From the NCBI GenBank assembly GCA_023055425.1, contig JALGPY010000003.1:52499891-52563890 (forward strand): 64,000 bases of DNA, written 5' to 3'. The translations under genes and the position numbers were made by a program. Position 1 is the first letter of the stretch, and the number at the start of each line of letters is the position of its first letter. This DNA is from Linanthus parryae (taxonomy: Eukaryota; Streptophyta; Magnoliopsida; Ericales; Polemoniaceae). Under the pieces are notes generated by a model. It saw only the letters and a list, made by a program, of their open reading frames with translations, did no database searches and was not told the origin of the DNA. Below are positions 22,819 through 36,067 of this stretch, piece after piece.

Positions 22819-25800
22819 TCCTTCCCCCCTTAAAGAGAGCTTCGTCTGCGAAGCTTAAATCAACCTCTCAACAACCACTACGGTATGGGTCTCCACATTA
22901 GGGTATATTAACTAAGTGCAAACCTAGGGCTTCAAAAATGACGTTCTTCAAAACCAAAGGCTTCAAAACCGAAGGATTACATCCTTCCCCCCTTAAAGGA
23001 GTGACGTCCTCGGAACTCAAACTGTCTCGTCTAAAAGGTGAGGATACTTCTTCCTCATACCATCCCCTGCTTCACATGTTGCCTCCCTCGTGAGGTAATT
23101 TGTCCATAAGACCATTAAAATTTAAGCACTCTTGGTACACGTGCCCCTTCTCATGATATCTAGAATCTCAACATGGTCGAAACTTCTGGTTCGGGATCCA
23201 ATACATGAGATGGTATGGAACACACTTACTAAGTTGCTACACATGGGACAAGGTATTCCCCAAAATTTTCACATTTATCTTCAAGACATAGTCGTACATG
23301 ATCATTTGATCAGGTGGTAAGGCTATGGGGTAGGGATCACAACTATCGCCTATTGATCATTTTCTATCTTATCATGCTGCACTACAAAGATGCAGTAACA
23401 TCACATATATCATTCAATTCTACTTAACAAGTTTGATCATCATTGGTCATTTATAACCAATCTTTCCAAGGACAATATTGCTCCTGGGCTTACATTCCCA
23501 TAGTAGGTCTCACAACAATATTAGTGTTCTCCATGTAGGAGTAGCATCGTAAAACAATCACAATAATCTGAGCCATAGTCAAGATTACTACATAAATTTA
23601 TTTGTTCGAGTATTCCAATTATATAACAACAATGTCAAAAGAAAGTTCACGTGCGGATTTGTCGCTTAGTTGTTGGGTCTAACCTTTGAACGCGGTCTTT
23701 GGTATCATCTATAATAGTCTATATTATAATCCCCCTTCCAAATGATTACAAGAACACTCTTACAACCACTAAACAAGAGGTAGAACATCTAGCAGACCAT
23801 TAAAAGCATATAACTCTCATATTAGCTCAATCGTGAACAACATTCGATGACCCGACAATGATTTTGGTGAAAAGACTCTAATCATACATACCCTGTGAAA
23901 AAGTGCCTCAATTACATCAAGATTTAGATTATAACATGGCTAGTGAGATCACTCCCACAACTCAACCAGTGCCGAAGAAAATACCCTTATTGCTTCAGTC
24001 ATCAACCCAAATAACTATTGCTATTGTCTCATAAGCGTCTCTTCACAGAGAGTAAGTTCATAGAATCTCCCAAGATAGAAATTCGTACTCTTAGTGAACC
24101 TAAGCATACACCAAATCGAAGATTCTAGATTACGATTCCCTAAACAATGAAAACGCATCCAAACGAATTTATATGGCTCTAAAGACGATTCATAAACAAG
24201 GAAATATCACGTTCCCTTAAGAATATTTAAGTGAACTCCAAAACTGATTCCCAAGGTCAAAAATATATCCGAATGGTAGAAAACGTCTTATCCAACAAAA
24301 TAGAGAATCGAAGAGATAGTGCACAAGACTCCAAAGCGACATGGTTCCTCCTATCCTTAGACACTTAACCATAGCCTATGATATATGATGTTACTCGGTG
24401 GTTCCCTTTATCATTGTTTTCCTACCCTCATCTGATGATTTCCTTCGAGCTAAGAAAATGAAAATAAACCATGTGTACCAAAATAATACGATACTGAGGC
24501 ACACACTCCAAGCATCTTATTCATATTCAAATAGGTTCAACAATAACGAGACTCGCAAGGTAGTATTCGAATTCACCTTTGGTGATAAATCCTTAAAAAC
24601 ATATTTCTATTAACAAAGCTCCAAGTACATCGCCCGAGAAGATTACAAAAACTGAGCGGACCCATTTATTCTGGTACACCAACGATTTCTGTAACTCCAA
24701 GGAATTCAATGTAAGCATAAAATTCAACAAATCTTTTAGAGGTTAACAACCATTCAATTGTCCAAACATTGGTTTATTCAAAAGGCTCCAATCATATACG
24801 CCAAACAACGCTATATGATAACTACTCCAACGTAAGACTGTACCAAAATAAGTTAGACTACAGCCAAAAAAAATTTGTCTCATTGATAGTACCAAGGTAG
24901 TAGAAAGCTTCCAAAATTTAAATCAATAACTCCAATGATAACAGTTACAACATCATAAACTATTTGTCACGAGAAACAAGGTCCGCAAATCAGCCAAGGT
25001 TGAACATCGAAACTCTCAGTCAGATTAAAAATCAACAAATGGATGAACTATATTACGCTTATACAAGAATGATGACACCCAAAGGCAACCCATAAACAAA
25101 GAAAAGTTTCTCTCGAATAATAGCTAAGTAACAAGGCTCCAAACATAAATACCCAATGTAAACGATAACATTCTAGTGACCCAGAATACTGCACTTGGTA
25201 ACTCCAATGGTCTAAAAGATTACAAACAAATCTTAGCATTTCACCCTCAACTCTAATGTACATGAGTGATTCCCCATTTTCCTTATTCATTTATGGTCAT
25301 ATATAGACAATGATGGAGAGGAACAAGTTAAATATAAGCTCCACTAAATATAGGCAATACAAGATAACAATAGGTACATGCACTAATACTACAATGCGAT
25401 TCATCAAGACTAGGTAAAAAAATACTCCAACCAAAAGGGAAACTGCGATATTCTTTGATAGACATTTCAACTAGAATCCCAAAATTACATTTCCCTAAAA
25501 ACTTTAAAATAGACTCTTAAATAAATTTGAATATTTGGAGAAATCGAAAGACATGGTTCTCAAAACGCTTTCAAGGCGAGGGTGGGTGGGAAACCTCTAT
25601 AGTCCATGCTGACTCTTTAGTCTATCATTTCTCATGGGTCCTCCATAGGTTCCTCCCAAGTCTTGTGAGCTGACAGCAATACACACTTTATGAAGTGTGA
25701 ATTTATCATCCATTGGCCTTGATGTAAATATTTTTACTTGGGAAGGTACCAGCATCCCTCATCAGCTAAATCATTATACTATCTCTTAATTGGAAATCAA

Positions 25801-28752
25801 AGAATTCTCATCAAGTAACGACTCCACAATGGAATGACTCTGAACCAGGACGTTGTTGTATACCCATCTTCTAAAAAAGTGAAAACACTATGCTCACACC
25901 TATCCAAGACTTCTCCAATAAATTCTCAATTTGACATACCCTCAAAGAAAGGTGTTCTTGTCTGGTGGCTTACCTGAAAATTATCCGTTGTTGGATTCAC
26001 TAGGTTGACGACCATATCGACCAGAGTTAAAGGATACTCCTATTAGACATCAAACATAAACATTATGCTACCATAGGGGTATTCTAAGGCCGAATTCCAA
26101 ACAATTACACGCTTAGCAACTTCCATGTAACAATTTACCCAAGAATTCTCAAAACTCAACGACATTTATAAGAGACAGCGCAATGCTGGAGATCAGACTT
26201 TTGAGCAACACATCAAGGTCCCAAAACTTGTTCAAAAATGAAACCCTGAAGACCAATTCCAATTCAATCATAAATGATAAAAACGCTCAAAACTATACCC
26301 CGGAAAATAAGACTCTAATGACATGGTTGTGAGAAACTGTCATCAATGAAAGAAAATTAAACTCCTCATGTACATTATCGATAAATAGAGCTCCAAGTAT
26401 AATTTCAACATTTTAGCATTTCCCAACACATTAAAACTCTCAAACATTCTCTGTAACAATTTAATATACCGAAAAATCTCCAAAGTAGTCAACTCAACCG
26501 CAATATGGTTCCGTAAAAACACCCAAGTCTAAACTTCTACAAACTGGCTAAGAAGTATCTAACCACAAATTTGAAATCAAGTCGCCAAACATTTCTCAAA
26601 TACTTTCCTCTTGACATAATATAAATGCATCTTGTTCCTCCTACATTATTATAAAACTCGTAACCAACCCAATGCGTAGGTACTTCACAATTCCTCGATA
26701 CGAGCTCAATTATCCTCTTTTCCCGCTCATACAAAATTTGCTTGAATGGTATTTGCTTAGCTACCAAAATTATTTTGAATCCTCATTCTTCAGGTTCGGA
26801 AAGGTAAGAAATTTTAACCCTCTTTGTGTAAAAGCTATTTCTAGTGTTGTGTGTGTGGTCTAATGTCCTACACTATAGCCTATTGTATCATTCATAAAGT
26901 ATCATGGAGTTCAATTAAACATAAATACATGACATCTAATATCAATTATGCATGAAATATAACACACTGATCATCATAAAATCAATTACACATACAATTT
27001 TCACATAGACGAAACACATCTTATTTCTCATGATTCTTTGAAAATTATAAAAGTGATCAAACGGGTAAGAAAAATTATCAATTTTTGTATGGATCGACCT
27101 CTCTGAGTCTAATTTCATAATCAAGAAGAATCATCTCAAAATAATCTCTAGAATTTAAGTTATGCAGGGAATAGCATAGCTGCTGTCATAAGCCACCAGA
27201 ACAGAAACTTCAACTTCACCAAGTCTTAAACTGACTTTTACTTTCTCAAGTGGGCTAGGCTTTCACCCAGATATAGCCCTATGTGTCTACCAATCACCAT
27301 AAAAGTTTTGAGATCCATCGAAGATCTTTAAGGATATAAACTCAAAAATACTACAGGTGGCCATTATGAAATTATGCTACTTGAACAACGAACTTTGAAA
27401 ACTCGTATCTAAGTCTCCAAAACGTACTTAGGATTGAAATTTTTATGACATGTTCCTGTACATGCTTACTACCTGATAAAAATTCAGAGAAAAATAAATC
27501 GACATTTAAAAATGTCTACTACACCAAATACCAACAGTGCCACAAATTCAAACGCCACAAATTCAACGTTATCGCGTTCTAACTTTATGAACGCTTTCTA
27601 TGCACTAATCAAAAACTAGACACCCTTAATCTCCAACTCATACTCCAAATCAATAAAACAAAAACTTATTATATTCCAAAACGGTTCCTCAAAATATAAG
27701 TATTATCCCTCCTCATGAAAGCAATATTTAATCTATGCAAATCACCAATGATTATCTCTAGCCCAAAAGTGGCTTATGAAAAAACATTCTAAGAAACCTT
27801 AAAGTATTGTTTGGCTTCATAGTTTTATTCCAAGGTAAAACTCCAAAAGCATCAGAAGTCTAAGAAATCAAAGAAGCCCAATATATCTACTCCTTATTAT
27901 TGTTCACACTTGCTTCCGATTCCACGTCTTTCCTAGGGTTATGCTCGAACTCATCATTCTCAATAGGGTCTTCCTCAACCGCAATTATCTCGCTAGGGTC
28001 TTCCTCAATCTCATCATCTTCACTAGAATCTATTACGATCCTTTTCCATTGACCATGAGCCTTCATCAACATTTACACAAAAAGTCGGTATTCACCATCC
28101 ACTCATTTGATAGAAATAGTCTTCATAGTTCAGCCTATTGAATCTAGTCATAATATCGCTATACTTGGCGATAATCTGCCTAAATATTGGCCTATAAGTA
28201 GAGCCTTCACCATACAATAAGCTTGGAAAGCGGGATTCCGATATCGAGTAAACTCCAACGCATTAAACTTATCCTCACAATACTGGCATAACACGCTTCC
28301 TTGCGGTTCTCTTAGTTCTAGCCATCTATAAAAAAGAAAACGACTCCATATACTCTCTTACTCCACAATTTGTATCATAAACCAAAAATGTTTGAGCTTA
28401 TGAAATAAGTACATACTCCCAAAACTTCAATTTTTTGATCACACGAGACTTTCGTAAACAATTCACAACTTTTGATTACCCAAACAATAGACACCTAACC
28501 CAAACTCCAATGAAAAACTTTAAACCCAAATACTTAGTTAATCGGGTAGGCCAAAGTTCTTAGCTAGGAGAGGGTGGGTGGGGATACTCGCTTACTAAGC
28601 CTACTTTTTAAAGACCTAAACACATAATAGCCCTATTCAGGACTACCCAAATCCCCGACGGTTTGTCAAATTTTAAATTCTTTACCTACGTCCATTTTAA
28701 ATTTTCCTACAGGTTTTAATTCGTTTTTGGATAGCCTGGCTCTGATACCAAC
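22819..28752 (-). pseudogene. Decayed interior of the chromovirus
   Basis: Only the two ends are recognisable. At about 28330-28140 the minus strand starts MARTKRTARKR and continues in a shifted frame with KFNALEFTRYRNPAFQAYC, a gag-like start; an acidic stretch (IDSSEDDEIEEDPSE, 28072-27887) follows. At 23080-23005 is the integrase C-terminal end. Between them (about 23100-27880) I find no protease, RT or RNase H motif on either strand. A loose repeat rich in CTCCAA fills much of 24200-28510. It is probably a non-autonomous derivative. Confidence 0.6.
28738..28750 (-). other. Primer binding site of the chromovirus
   Basis: Minus strand TGGTATCAGAGCC, two bases from the inner edge of the 28753-31261 LTR. 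Confidence 0.8.
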
Positions 28753-31261
28753 TGTAACACCCCCAAATTGACCAAACCGGAAACCCGGGGATGTCACTCC
28801 GTACCCGAGAGGAGCCCGGATACAAGGAGATTTTATAACATGGTTCGCCAGCACAAAACATCCACAATAATAATTAAATCCAATTGAAAATGTTGCATTA
28901 TTAAGAATCAACATCGTAGCCACAAACTGGCATAACAGCTAAAGTGTTTAAATTATTAAAGAATTCAAATTCAAATAAAATACTACTACTATTATTCCAT
29001 GTGATGCGCGTCCCCTTCTACGCCAGATAACCATCCTCTAAACCTGTGGTGCGGAATAAAAAAAACACCAAAGTACAAAATCAGCATGAAATACTGGTAA
29101 ATAAACACCCAAACATGTAAAACAATGATAGGATGGTTACAAATCAATGACTCATTTATAAGTAAGAGTTTTTCGCAAAAACAGCGGTAATAAAGCTGAC
29201 TCTTGTATTAAAACATAAGAGTTCCCAATTCCAAATCATTTCCAACCAATTTCCATAATCATTAGGAAAATCCAAAATCCATCGTTAACTTCTTTCCGTT
29301 AACAAAACCAAAAATCCATTATTACTTTGTTGTGACGGGGGAAACCAACCAACCACTTCGCAAGCATCCAAGACCTTAAGTGTCGACACCCCCTTACAGA
29401 CTTCTTGCGACCGGAAGAGTGAGTACAAGGAGCTATCCGGGGACTTGCAACCGGATTAAAATAAAAATAAATTGAAATGGAAGACCGAGATCAAACCGTC
29501 CAATGCCAATGGTAACCATACCACAATAATCATAAATGTCCCCGCACAACTATTCCACTTTACGTATTAATGCATTATCATTATCATGGTGATATTTCCA
29601 AGAAAAACATTTATCAAGTAGAAATCACATATTGCATGTCACATCACGTAAACACATTTTGAGACGTAAAGAAATACAAGAATTCGTTTTGACACGAAAG
29701 AGATAAGCACACTAGGCTTGGCATATTTACTTACCTTTAATCTCAAGCAAAACAAATCACTTCCTAGTAATACTCGACGTGTTCTTCGTCAACGAAATTG
29801 TCGCCTACAAATTTAATAGTATCCTAGTCAACACATTGCACACGAAGTCCTATAGGTAAATGAAATAAATCCCTTACTAACTCTCCCCAACCTTTTCTAA
29901 GGTGAACGGCATCTTTTATAATAAAATACGCTTTATAACGCTAACATTTAATATTTGTAAAAACATACTAGGTTATAATTAAATAAATATAACTTAGATT
30001 AGATAAACTATCATTTTTATTACATAGAGTAGGGAAGTATATTAGTTTTACCCAAAAAAAACACTTTTAATTCAAATAGTAGTTTTTCACATCCAAACAA
30101 ACCTTAGTAGAGAACATAAATTATAAACTAACTAACTTTATTTCAAAAGAAATAACAAATTTATTTATGAAAAATAACTTGTTCTAATTTGTTACAAACT
30201 TATAAAAATAAATAAGAAAAATATATTTTTATCACACTTATTCTATAATTTTATTTTTGGGTAAGGATGAGTGTAAATAAATGATTTTAAACTTGTATAA
30301 AAGAATTGTCTTGTACGAGATTCGAACCTAGAACCTCAAATCCACACTCCCACCAAGCCTTAAGTGTTAGCATTTAACCACTGGGCCACAGTCTCTTTTG
30401 TTCTCTTCCTTCAACCCACTATTTATATACTAATTTACAGTACAAAGGAAGACAAAATAAAAGAACCAAGAAATAAAAGAAGCAGTGGGTTTACCCGAAG
30501 AGAGAGAAACGACGGGAATGGTGACGGGGAAGGACTGGTGGCGAGTTCGGCGGCGCACGGCGGCGCAAGAGGGAGAGAGAGAGAGAGAAAGAAAAAGAGA
30601 TAAATTGAGATTGAGAGATGAGGGATTGGTGAGAGAGATTGAGTTTGGTAGCTTGAATGGGTGTGAGAAATTTCTGAGATTGATGGGTTTATATAGGTAG
30701 AGAGGTGAAGAATTCAACCTCCATGAGGAAACCCACTATGAAAATTTTGGTTTTGAATCGGGATAAAAAATTGGCGAAATTGGGTTGCTTGATGCTAAAT
30801 TATCGAGCCTTGATGAGTTTAAATCGAATAGGGAGTGATTGGGACAAGTATCAACGAATTTGGTGAAGATTCGGAGTGGTAATGGTGGTGTTTGGGTTGG
30901 AGATGGAGTTCTTCCTCCATGGGAGAGTTTGAGGAAGAAGATGACTATTTTTAGGGTTAAAGACACTTTCACCCCCACTGTTTTTGATAAAAGTCACTAG
31001 CACCCCCTGAATTAAATAAAAGACTCTTTATAAAGTTGGGAAAATACATAATAACCCCAAATAGTTACTAGTAATAAAAATTAACTTCCTATCAATAAGA
31101 TTAGCTCCCAACACTTATACTAATGTCATATTGACACCAAATAATATCTTAAAATATAATAGTAGCATATTACCACCCCAATACTTATAATAATATTATA
31201 TTAAAACCCAAAAGTTATAGTAATATCATAAATACCCATTTTCACAAAACGAGGTATTTCA
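28753..31261 (-). repeat. 5' LTR of the chromovirus
   Basis: It pairs with 20290-22818; the ends are the same and the adjacent primer site makes it the 5' LTR. It is followed by the TACCT duplication. Confidence 0.92.
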
Positions 31262-31266
31262 TACCT

Positions 31267-31424
31267 TCTAGTGCCATTTAGGGGTTCCAAACTTTGCATT
31301 CCTCTCACGGCAACGAGTGACTTTCTTATTTGGAATTACATGCAAGAGGACTTTCAGGGCACTTTGAATGCGATAAACTGCATTCATTGCGAAGTTTTGT
31401 CTAGTAAACCACTGAGAATAAAAG
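31267..31424. other. Spacer of the PDS5-like inverted repeat
   Basis: This unique sequence lay between the two arms before the retrotransposons landed. The plus strand has a short open run (IPLTATSDFLIWNYMQED) and the minus strand another (QSALKVLLHVIPNKKVTRC). Either could be a gene exon; I recognise neither. Confidence 0.4.
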
Positions 31425-31453
31425 CTATATGTTTGAGTTAGCAGGTTGTTGGG

Positions 31454-32732
31454 TGAAAGGTCAGGTTGTGCAAGACTTGAAATAGCTCAGCTATTTGAAG
31501 GCCTTGAATCAGTTTCAGGGGCTTAGCTATTTTCAAGGCCTTCAAACTGGATTCAAAGCCTTGAAACTGCTTAAACTGTATACACACTCTCAGGGGAAGT
31601 TTTCTGCAAACTCTCTGAGTTGATTTACCTTCTCTCTTTCATATGCTTGATTTGTTGTTGTTAGATGATGAAATACAAATTTTTTTAACATGTTTTTAAT
31701 CATTATATATCATCTGTTTGACCATGATAATGCAGGAAATTTTGTTTCTAAGTCTTGCAGGATTGTTTCCAAAACTGAATTGATGCAGATTTGGAAATAC
31801 TTGGACACTTTGATCCTGTGATCAATCAGACGTGTATGAAATCTTCTCATGGTGTTTAAATGAGAAATTACAACAATATCTCTGAAGATTATGATCATCC
31901 AACCGTTGGAGAAGATTTCAATGTAGTCAAACTCAGTTGCCTACAAATAGGAAGGTTGTTGCTAAAAATCTGGGGAGATTTGCAGAGCTATGTGAAGTTT
32001 TACTAGAGCTCTGATTCGAAGCAACAAGACACAACACTCAACGGGAAAAATTAGAGAAAGGATTTTGGATTGACAAGCATCAAAGAAGTTCTTCATTCTT
32101 CCAATCCATTTACAGAAGTTCACTGCATTTTCACTTCAATTTTTCTACTCTTAGTGTTTTTAAGTACTGAGCTATATTGGTAGATAATTTTTGTATTTTC
32201 TCTAAATCTATTCTCAAGGATGGTTCAAGGTGAAAAATAGAGAATTCTAAGTTAATCAACTAGCTAGAGCAGGTACTAGATAGGTTAGGGAAAACCACAA
32301 GCTGTAACAGTGTAAGGGAACTCTCTGGGCTTGAGTTCTAGGGCTTAGCCTTTTAATAATAAGAATTGAGTTGTAAATCCTGCAGGGATCTTATCCCTGA
32401 GGTAGAGATGTATGTCCAAGTGGACTGAACTCTATGAATCACTTGTCTTCTGCATTTTCAGTTCATTCCTTTTCATAGCTTTTGCAGCACACAAAAACGT
32501 TTTATTTTTCAAGGGTTTGAACTTGTTTTCATGCCCTTGAAAATGCATACTTGATTCACTCTGTCTACATTCTTTTCAAAGGCTTGAACTAGCTTTCAAG
32601 ACCTTGAACTTCATTGTTTGCACAAGTTTTCATCTTCCTAGCAAGTTTTGCAAAAAGTTGGCATACTCTATTCAACCCTCCCCCCTTCTAGAGTATCTCA
32701 GCTGCATAAACATCTGCTTACTCACACTTTCA
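31454..32732 (+). repeat. 5' LTR of the SIRE-like element
   Basis: Begins TGAAAGGTCAGG and ends CACACTTTCA. It contains several CAAGGCCTTGAA-type palindromic words and a C-rich tract just before CTTCTAGAGTATC, like the 3' LTR. Confidence 0.9.
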
Positions 32733-32734
32733 AT

Positions 32735-32747
32735 TGGTATCAGAGCT
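32735..32747 (+). other. Primer binding site (initiator-Met tRNA)
   Basis: TGGTATCAGAGCT just after the 5' LTR. Confidence 0.8.
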
Positions 32748-32782
32748 TGTATCACTGTATAAGATTTAACCATCTGGTGATC

Positions 32783-33390
32783 ATGAGTACTGCAGGTGAT
32801 GGTGGTTTTTCACAGGGAAGAGCTACTAACAGACCTCCTTCTGTGGAGAAAATTTTCCTCACTGGAAAGCTCTCATGAAAATTTTCATTATTGATCAAGA
32901 TCTAGAGCTTTGGACCATTATCAAAATGGACCAGATACTTTCTACACAGAGAAAGATGCGATCAGAACTCTCAAAACAGAAGACTCACTCTCCTCTTCTG
33001 AATTAGAGCAATTTTCTAAGTACTACGACGCTATTAACATTTTGTATTGTGCTTTGAGTACACATGAATTCAATAGGATCTCTGGATGCACAACTGCTAA
33101 AGAAATCTGGTATAAACTTGTGGTTACCTTTGAAGGAACTAGTCAAGTCAAGCAAACCAAGATCAAAATTGATCTCAGACAATATGAGTTGTTCGAGATG
33201 AATACAGATGAGTCCATCAGAGACATGTTCAAGAGGTTCACTGATATTTTCAACAACCTTGACTCACTGTGAAAACATTTTTCCAATGAAGAAAAGGTGA
33301 GGAAGATTCTCAAAAGTCTTCGAAAGGCAAAGAAAGGCATATATCATCCAGCAGCAAGGACAACAAAGGTAAGCCTTCTTCAAAGAACAA
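32783..33390 (+). pseudogene. SIRE-like gag N-terminal part, broken
   Basis: Starts MSTAGDGGFSQGRATNRPPS at 32783, then stops near 32878 after a deletion. The frame from about 32910 supplies DAIRTLKTEDSLSSSELEQF, the STHEFNRISGCTTAKEIWYK motif, and the QYELFEMNTDESIRDMFKRF motif of the UBN2-type gag domain. It ends at a stop at 33270. About 33275-33390 continues the gag in another frame. Confidence 0.75.
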
Positions 33391-33400
33391 GTAAAAAGTT

Positions 33401-34347
33401 ATGAACTGCTTTGAGTGTGGTGATGCAGGACAGTTGATAAGATATTGTCCACATAAAAAGAGCAAGATGTTTCAAAAGAAAGATCATGACAGAAGAAAGA
33501 AAGCCATGATAGCTTCATGGAGTGATTCAGATAGCTCTAGTGAATCTGAATCGGAGGAAGAACATGCCAACCTATGCTTCATGGCCAAGCATGATGAAAG
33601 TTCTGAAAAGAACATTTAGGTAATGGTAAATTGTCTAATTTCAAAACCAAAAGAAGCTCTTTCAGAATATCTCAAAACAATGCTTTTAAATGAGGAAGAT
33701 TATCTGAAAGAGATCAGGATTTTGAAAGAAAAAGTTCATGAGAAAGCAAAAGAAAACTTACAACTTGTTTGCCTATATCAGAATCTTGAAATCTCTCAGA
33801 AGAAAACAGACAGTCATTTCAAGGCTTTGAAAACCAATTTCAAAGCCTTACAACACAAGTCAAGGAAGTAGTCACTGAGAACTCCTCAGTGAGTTACAGC
33901 CTTGTTAATCTAAGACATCAGGTTGATGAATTAGAGAAACGAAAGACTACTCTTACTGAGAAACTTCAAGAATCTGAATTGGTCAAAGTCAAGCTTGCTG
34001 GATCAGAACACAAGTTGAACTTGATTCTTGGAGGAAGTTCAGAGTCTGTTCACAAAACTGGTATTGGATTCAATCCAAACTTTCCAAGAAGGAACAATAC
34101 CAGATTTGTGAAAGATGGAAACAAAACTTCTCCTACTGGTCATTATTGCTGCAAAACTGGTCATGTTAAGATGACTTGTCCTTTTAGAAGAAGAGACCCT
34201 CACATAACGAGGAACACTTTCCCTTTTCAACTCAGAGGACAAGTTAAACAGATTTGGGTTCCTAAAGGGATTAGGCTACCTAACATGGTTGATCCTGAAT
34301 ATGAATCCAAATTCCACACTTGGTCTAACAGTTGGGTAAGGCAGTGA
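33401..34347 (+). pseudogene. SIRE-like gag C-terminal part with zinc knuckles
   Basis: Three successive open pieces (33401-33619, 33623-33871, 33889-34347) are separated by single stops. The first has a knuckle CFECGDAGQLIRYC in which Gln stands where CCHC needs His. The middle is a charged, coiled-coil-like stretch. The last has HYCCKTGHVKMTC, where the first Cys appears to be His. SIRE-lineage gags are unusually long and carry such a second knuckle. The loss of zinc ligands suggests a dead protein. Confidence 0.7.
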
Positions 34348-34354
34348 TTGGTGC

Positions 34355-35308
34355 TTGCAGGTTGTCACCAATGTCAAAGAAAAGAAGTGGTTCATGGAAA
34401 GTGGTTTCTCAAGACATATGATAGGAAAGAGATCTCTTTTCTCAGAATCGAAGGTGCAATCAGAAGGTTCAAGAACACTTGGTGACAAAGGCAAATGCAA
34501 TATTCTTGGTATTAGAAAAGTTGGTACAAATTCTGAAAACTCTATTTCTGATGTATTTCAAGTTAAAGGTTTGAAATTTAACTTGCTTAGTGTATCTCAG
34601 GTTTGTGATAATGGTAACAAAGTTATTTTTGATAAAGAGACGTGTGTGGTGCAAAATAAGAAGTCAGGAGATTGCATCCTCACAGCCTCTAGATCAAACA
34701 ATGTTTATACCATTCATACTAACAAAGTTGCAGGTGAAAGTTTGAAGTGTCTCAAGGCCTTGAAAGAGGATTCAAAGCTTTGGCACAGGAAACTTTGTCA
34801 TATCGGTTTGCAAACCTTGAAAAAGTTGATTTCCAAAGACTTGGTAAGAGGATTACCATCCATCAAGTGTGCTTTCTTGAATGGTTATTTACAAGAAGAA
34901 GTTTATGTTGCACAACCACCTGGTTTTGAAAATGATAAGCTTCTAGATCATGTTTACAACCTTGACAAAGCTCTTTATGGTTTGAAACAAGCTCCAAGAG
35001 CTTGGTGTGAAAGATTATCAATATTCTTACTTGCAAATGATTTCAAAAGAGGTTTAGTAGACAAGACTCTTTTCATTAAGACTCGTGAGAAAGATTTACT
35101 TGTAGTTCAGATATATGTTGATGATATATTGTTTGGAGCTACTAATGATCAATTGTGCAGAGAATTCTCAAGTCTTATGAGCAGGGAATTTGAAATTAAT
35201 TATGATGGGAGAGTTGAACTTCTTCCTAGGACTTCAAATACATCAATTGAAGAAGGGCGTCTTTCTGGATCAAAGCAAGTACACAAGAGAGATACTAAAA
35301 AAATATAG
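34355..35308 (+). pseudogene. SIRE-like protease/pre-integrase joined in frame to RT by deletion
   Basis: One open frame of about 317 residues. Residues 1-60 are the protease with KKWFMESGFSRHM; the catalytic Asp of DSG is Glu here. Residues 60-160 include FNLLSVSQVCD and the gag-pre-integrase motif LWHRKLCHIGLQTL. At about residue 171 the frame jumps from RGLPSIK straight into AFLNGYLQEEVYVAQPPGFE of RT. The whole integrase core and the RT fingers are therefore missing. RT goes on with YGLKQAPRAW and IYVDDILFG. It then shifts frame into the next piece. It cannot integrate by itself. Confidence 0.85.
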
Positions 35309-36067
35309 CATGGCTCAATGTAAGGAAGCCAAGACTCCTATGAGCTCTACACTATCCTTAGACAAGGATGAATCTTGTAAGAGTGTCAATGTAAAAGAGT
35401 ATAGAGGAATGATTGGATCATTACTCTATCTGACAGGAAGCATACCAGATATTATGTTTAGTGTGTGTATGTGTGTTAGATTTCAAGCTGATCTAAAAGA
35501 ATCACACTTGACTGCTGTGAAGAGAATATTCAGATATCTCAATGGTACCAAAGACTTAGGGCTTTGGTATCCAAGACATTTTAACTTCTCTTTACATGGA
35601 TTTTCAGATGCCGACTTTGAAGGTTACAAGGTTGATAGGAAAAGTACTTCAGAAACTTGCCAATTCATTGGATCATCCTTGATTTGTTGGCACTCCAAGA
35701 AAAAGAATTCAGTTTCTCTATCAACAACTGAAGCTCAATATATAGCTGCAGGAGCATGTTTCTCACAAGTGTTATGGATTTCTCAACAGCTAAGAGACCT
35801 TAGATTTGACTTCAGAGGCATAGCCATTAAATTTGACAACACTAGTGCAGTTTCAATTACAAAGAATCCGGTGTAACACTCAAGAACCAAGCACATTGAT
35901 GTCAGACACCTCTTCATCAGAGATCATGCTGAGAAAGGTGATATTGTTCTTGAATTATTTGCTACTAACACGCAAATTGCAGATATCTTCACTAAACCAT
36001 TAGCAGATGAAAGGTTCTCAGCTCTAAGATTGGAATTGGGAATGCTAAACATAGATGCATTGGTTTA
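35190..36067 (+). pseudogene. SIRE-like RT end and RNase H
   Basis: Overlaps the previous frame and begins GELNFFLGLQIHQ. RNase H motifs follow: HGFSDADFEGYKVDRKSTS, VSLSTTEAQYIAAG and IKFDNTSAVSITKNPV. A TAA stop at 35874-35876 replaces the usual Gln. The frame goes on with HSRTKHIDVRHLFIRDHAEK and DIFTKPLADERF to a natural stop at about 36067. Catalytic acidic residues are visible, but the domain is split by the stop. Confidence 0.8.

Larger units (their letters stand above)
20290..31261 (-). mobile_element. Ty3/Gypsy chromovirus-type retrotransposon, degenerate
   Basis: Two LTRs of about 2.5 kb (20290-22818 and 28753-31261) flank a 5.9-kb interior, with a perfect 5-bp duplication TACCT (20285-20289 and 31262-31266). 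The primer site at 28738-28750 and the purine tract at 22819-22832 both show minus-strand orientation. Near the 3' end of pol, the minus strand encodes REATCEAGDGMRKKYPHLLD, the typical end of Tekay/del-type chromovirus integrases. No long open frame remains. It is inserted in the loop or arm of the PDS5-like inverted repeat. Confidence 0.88.
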
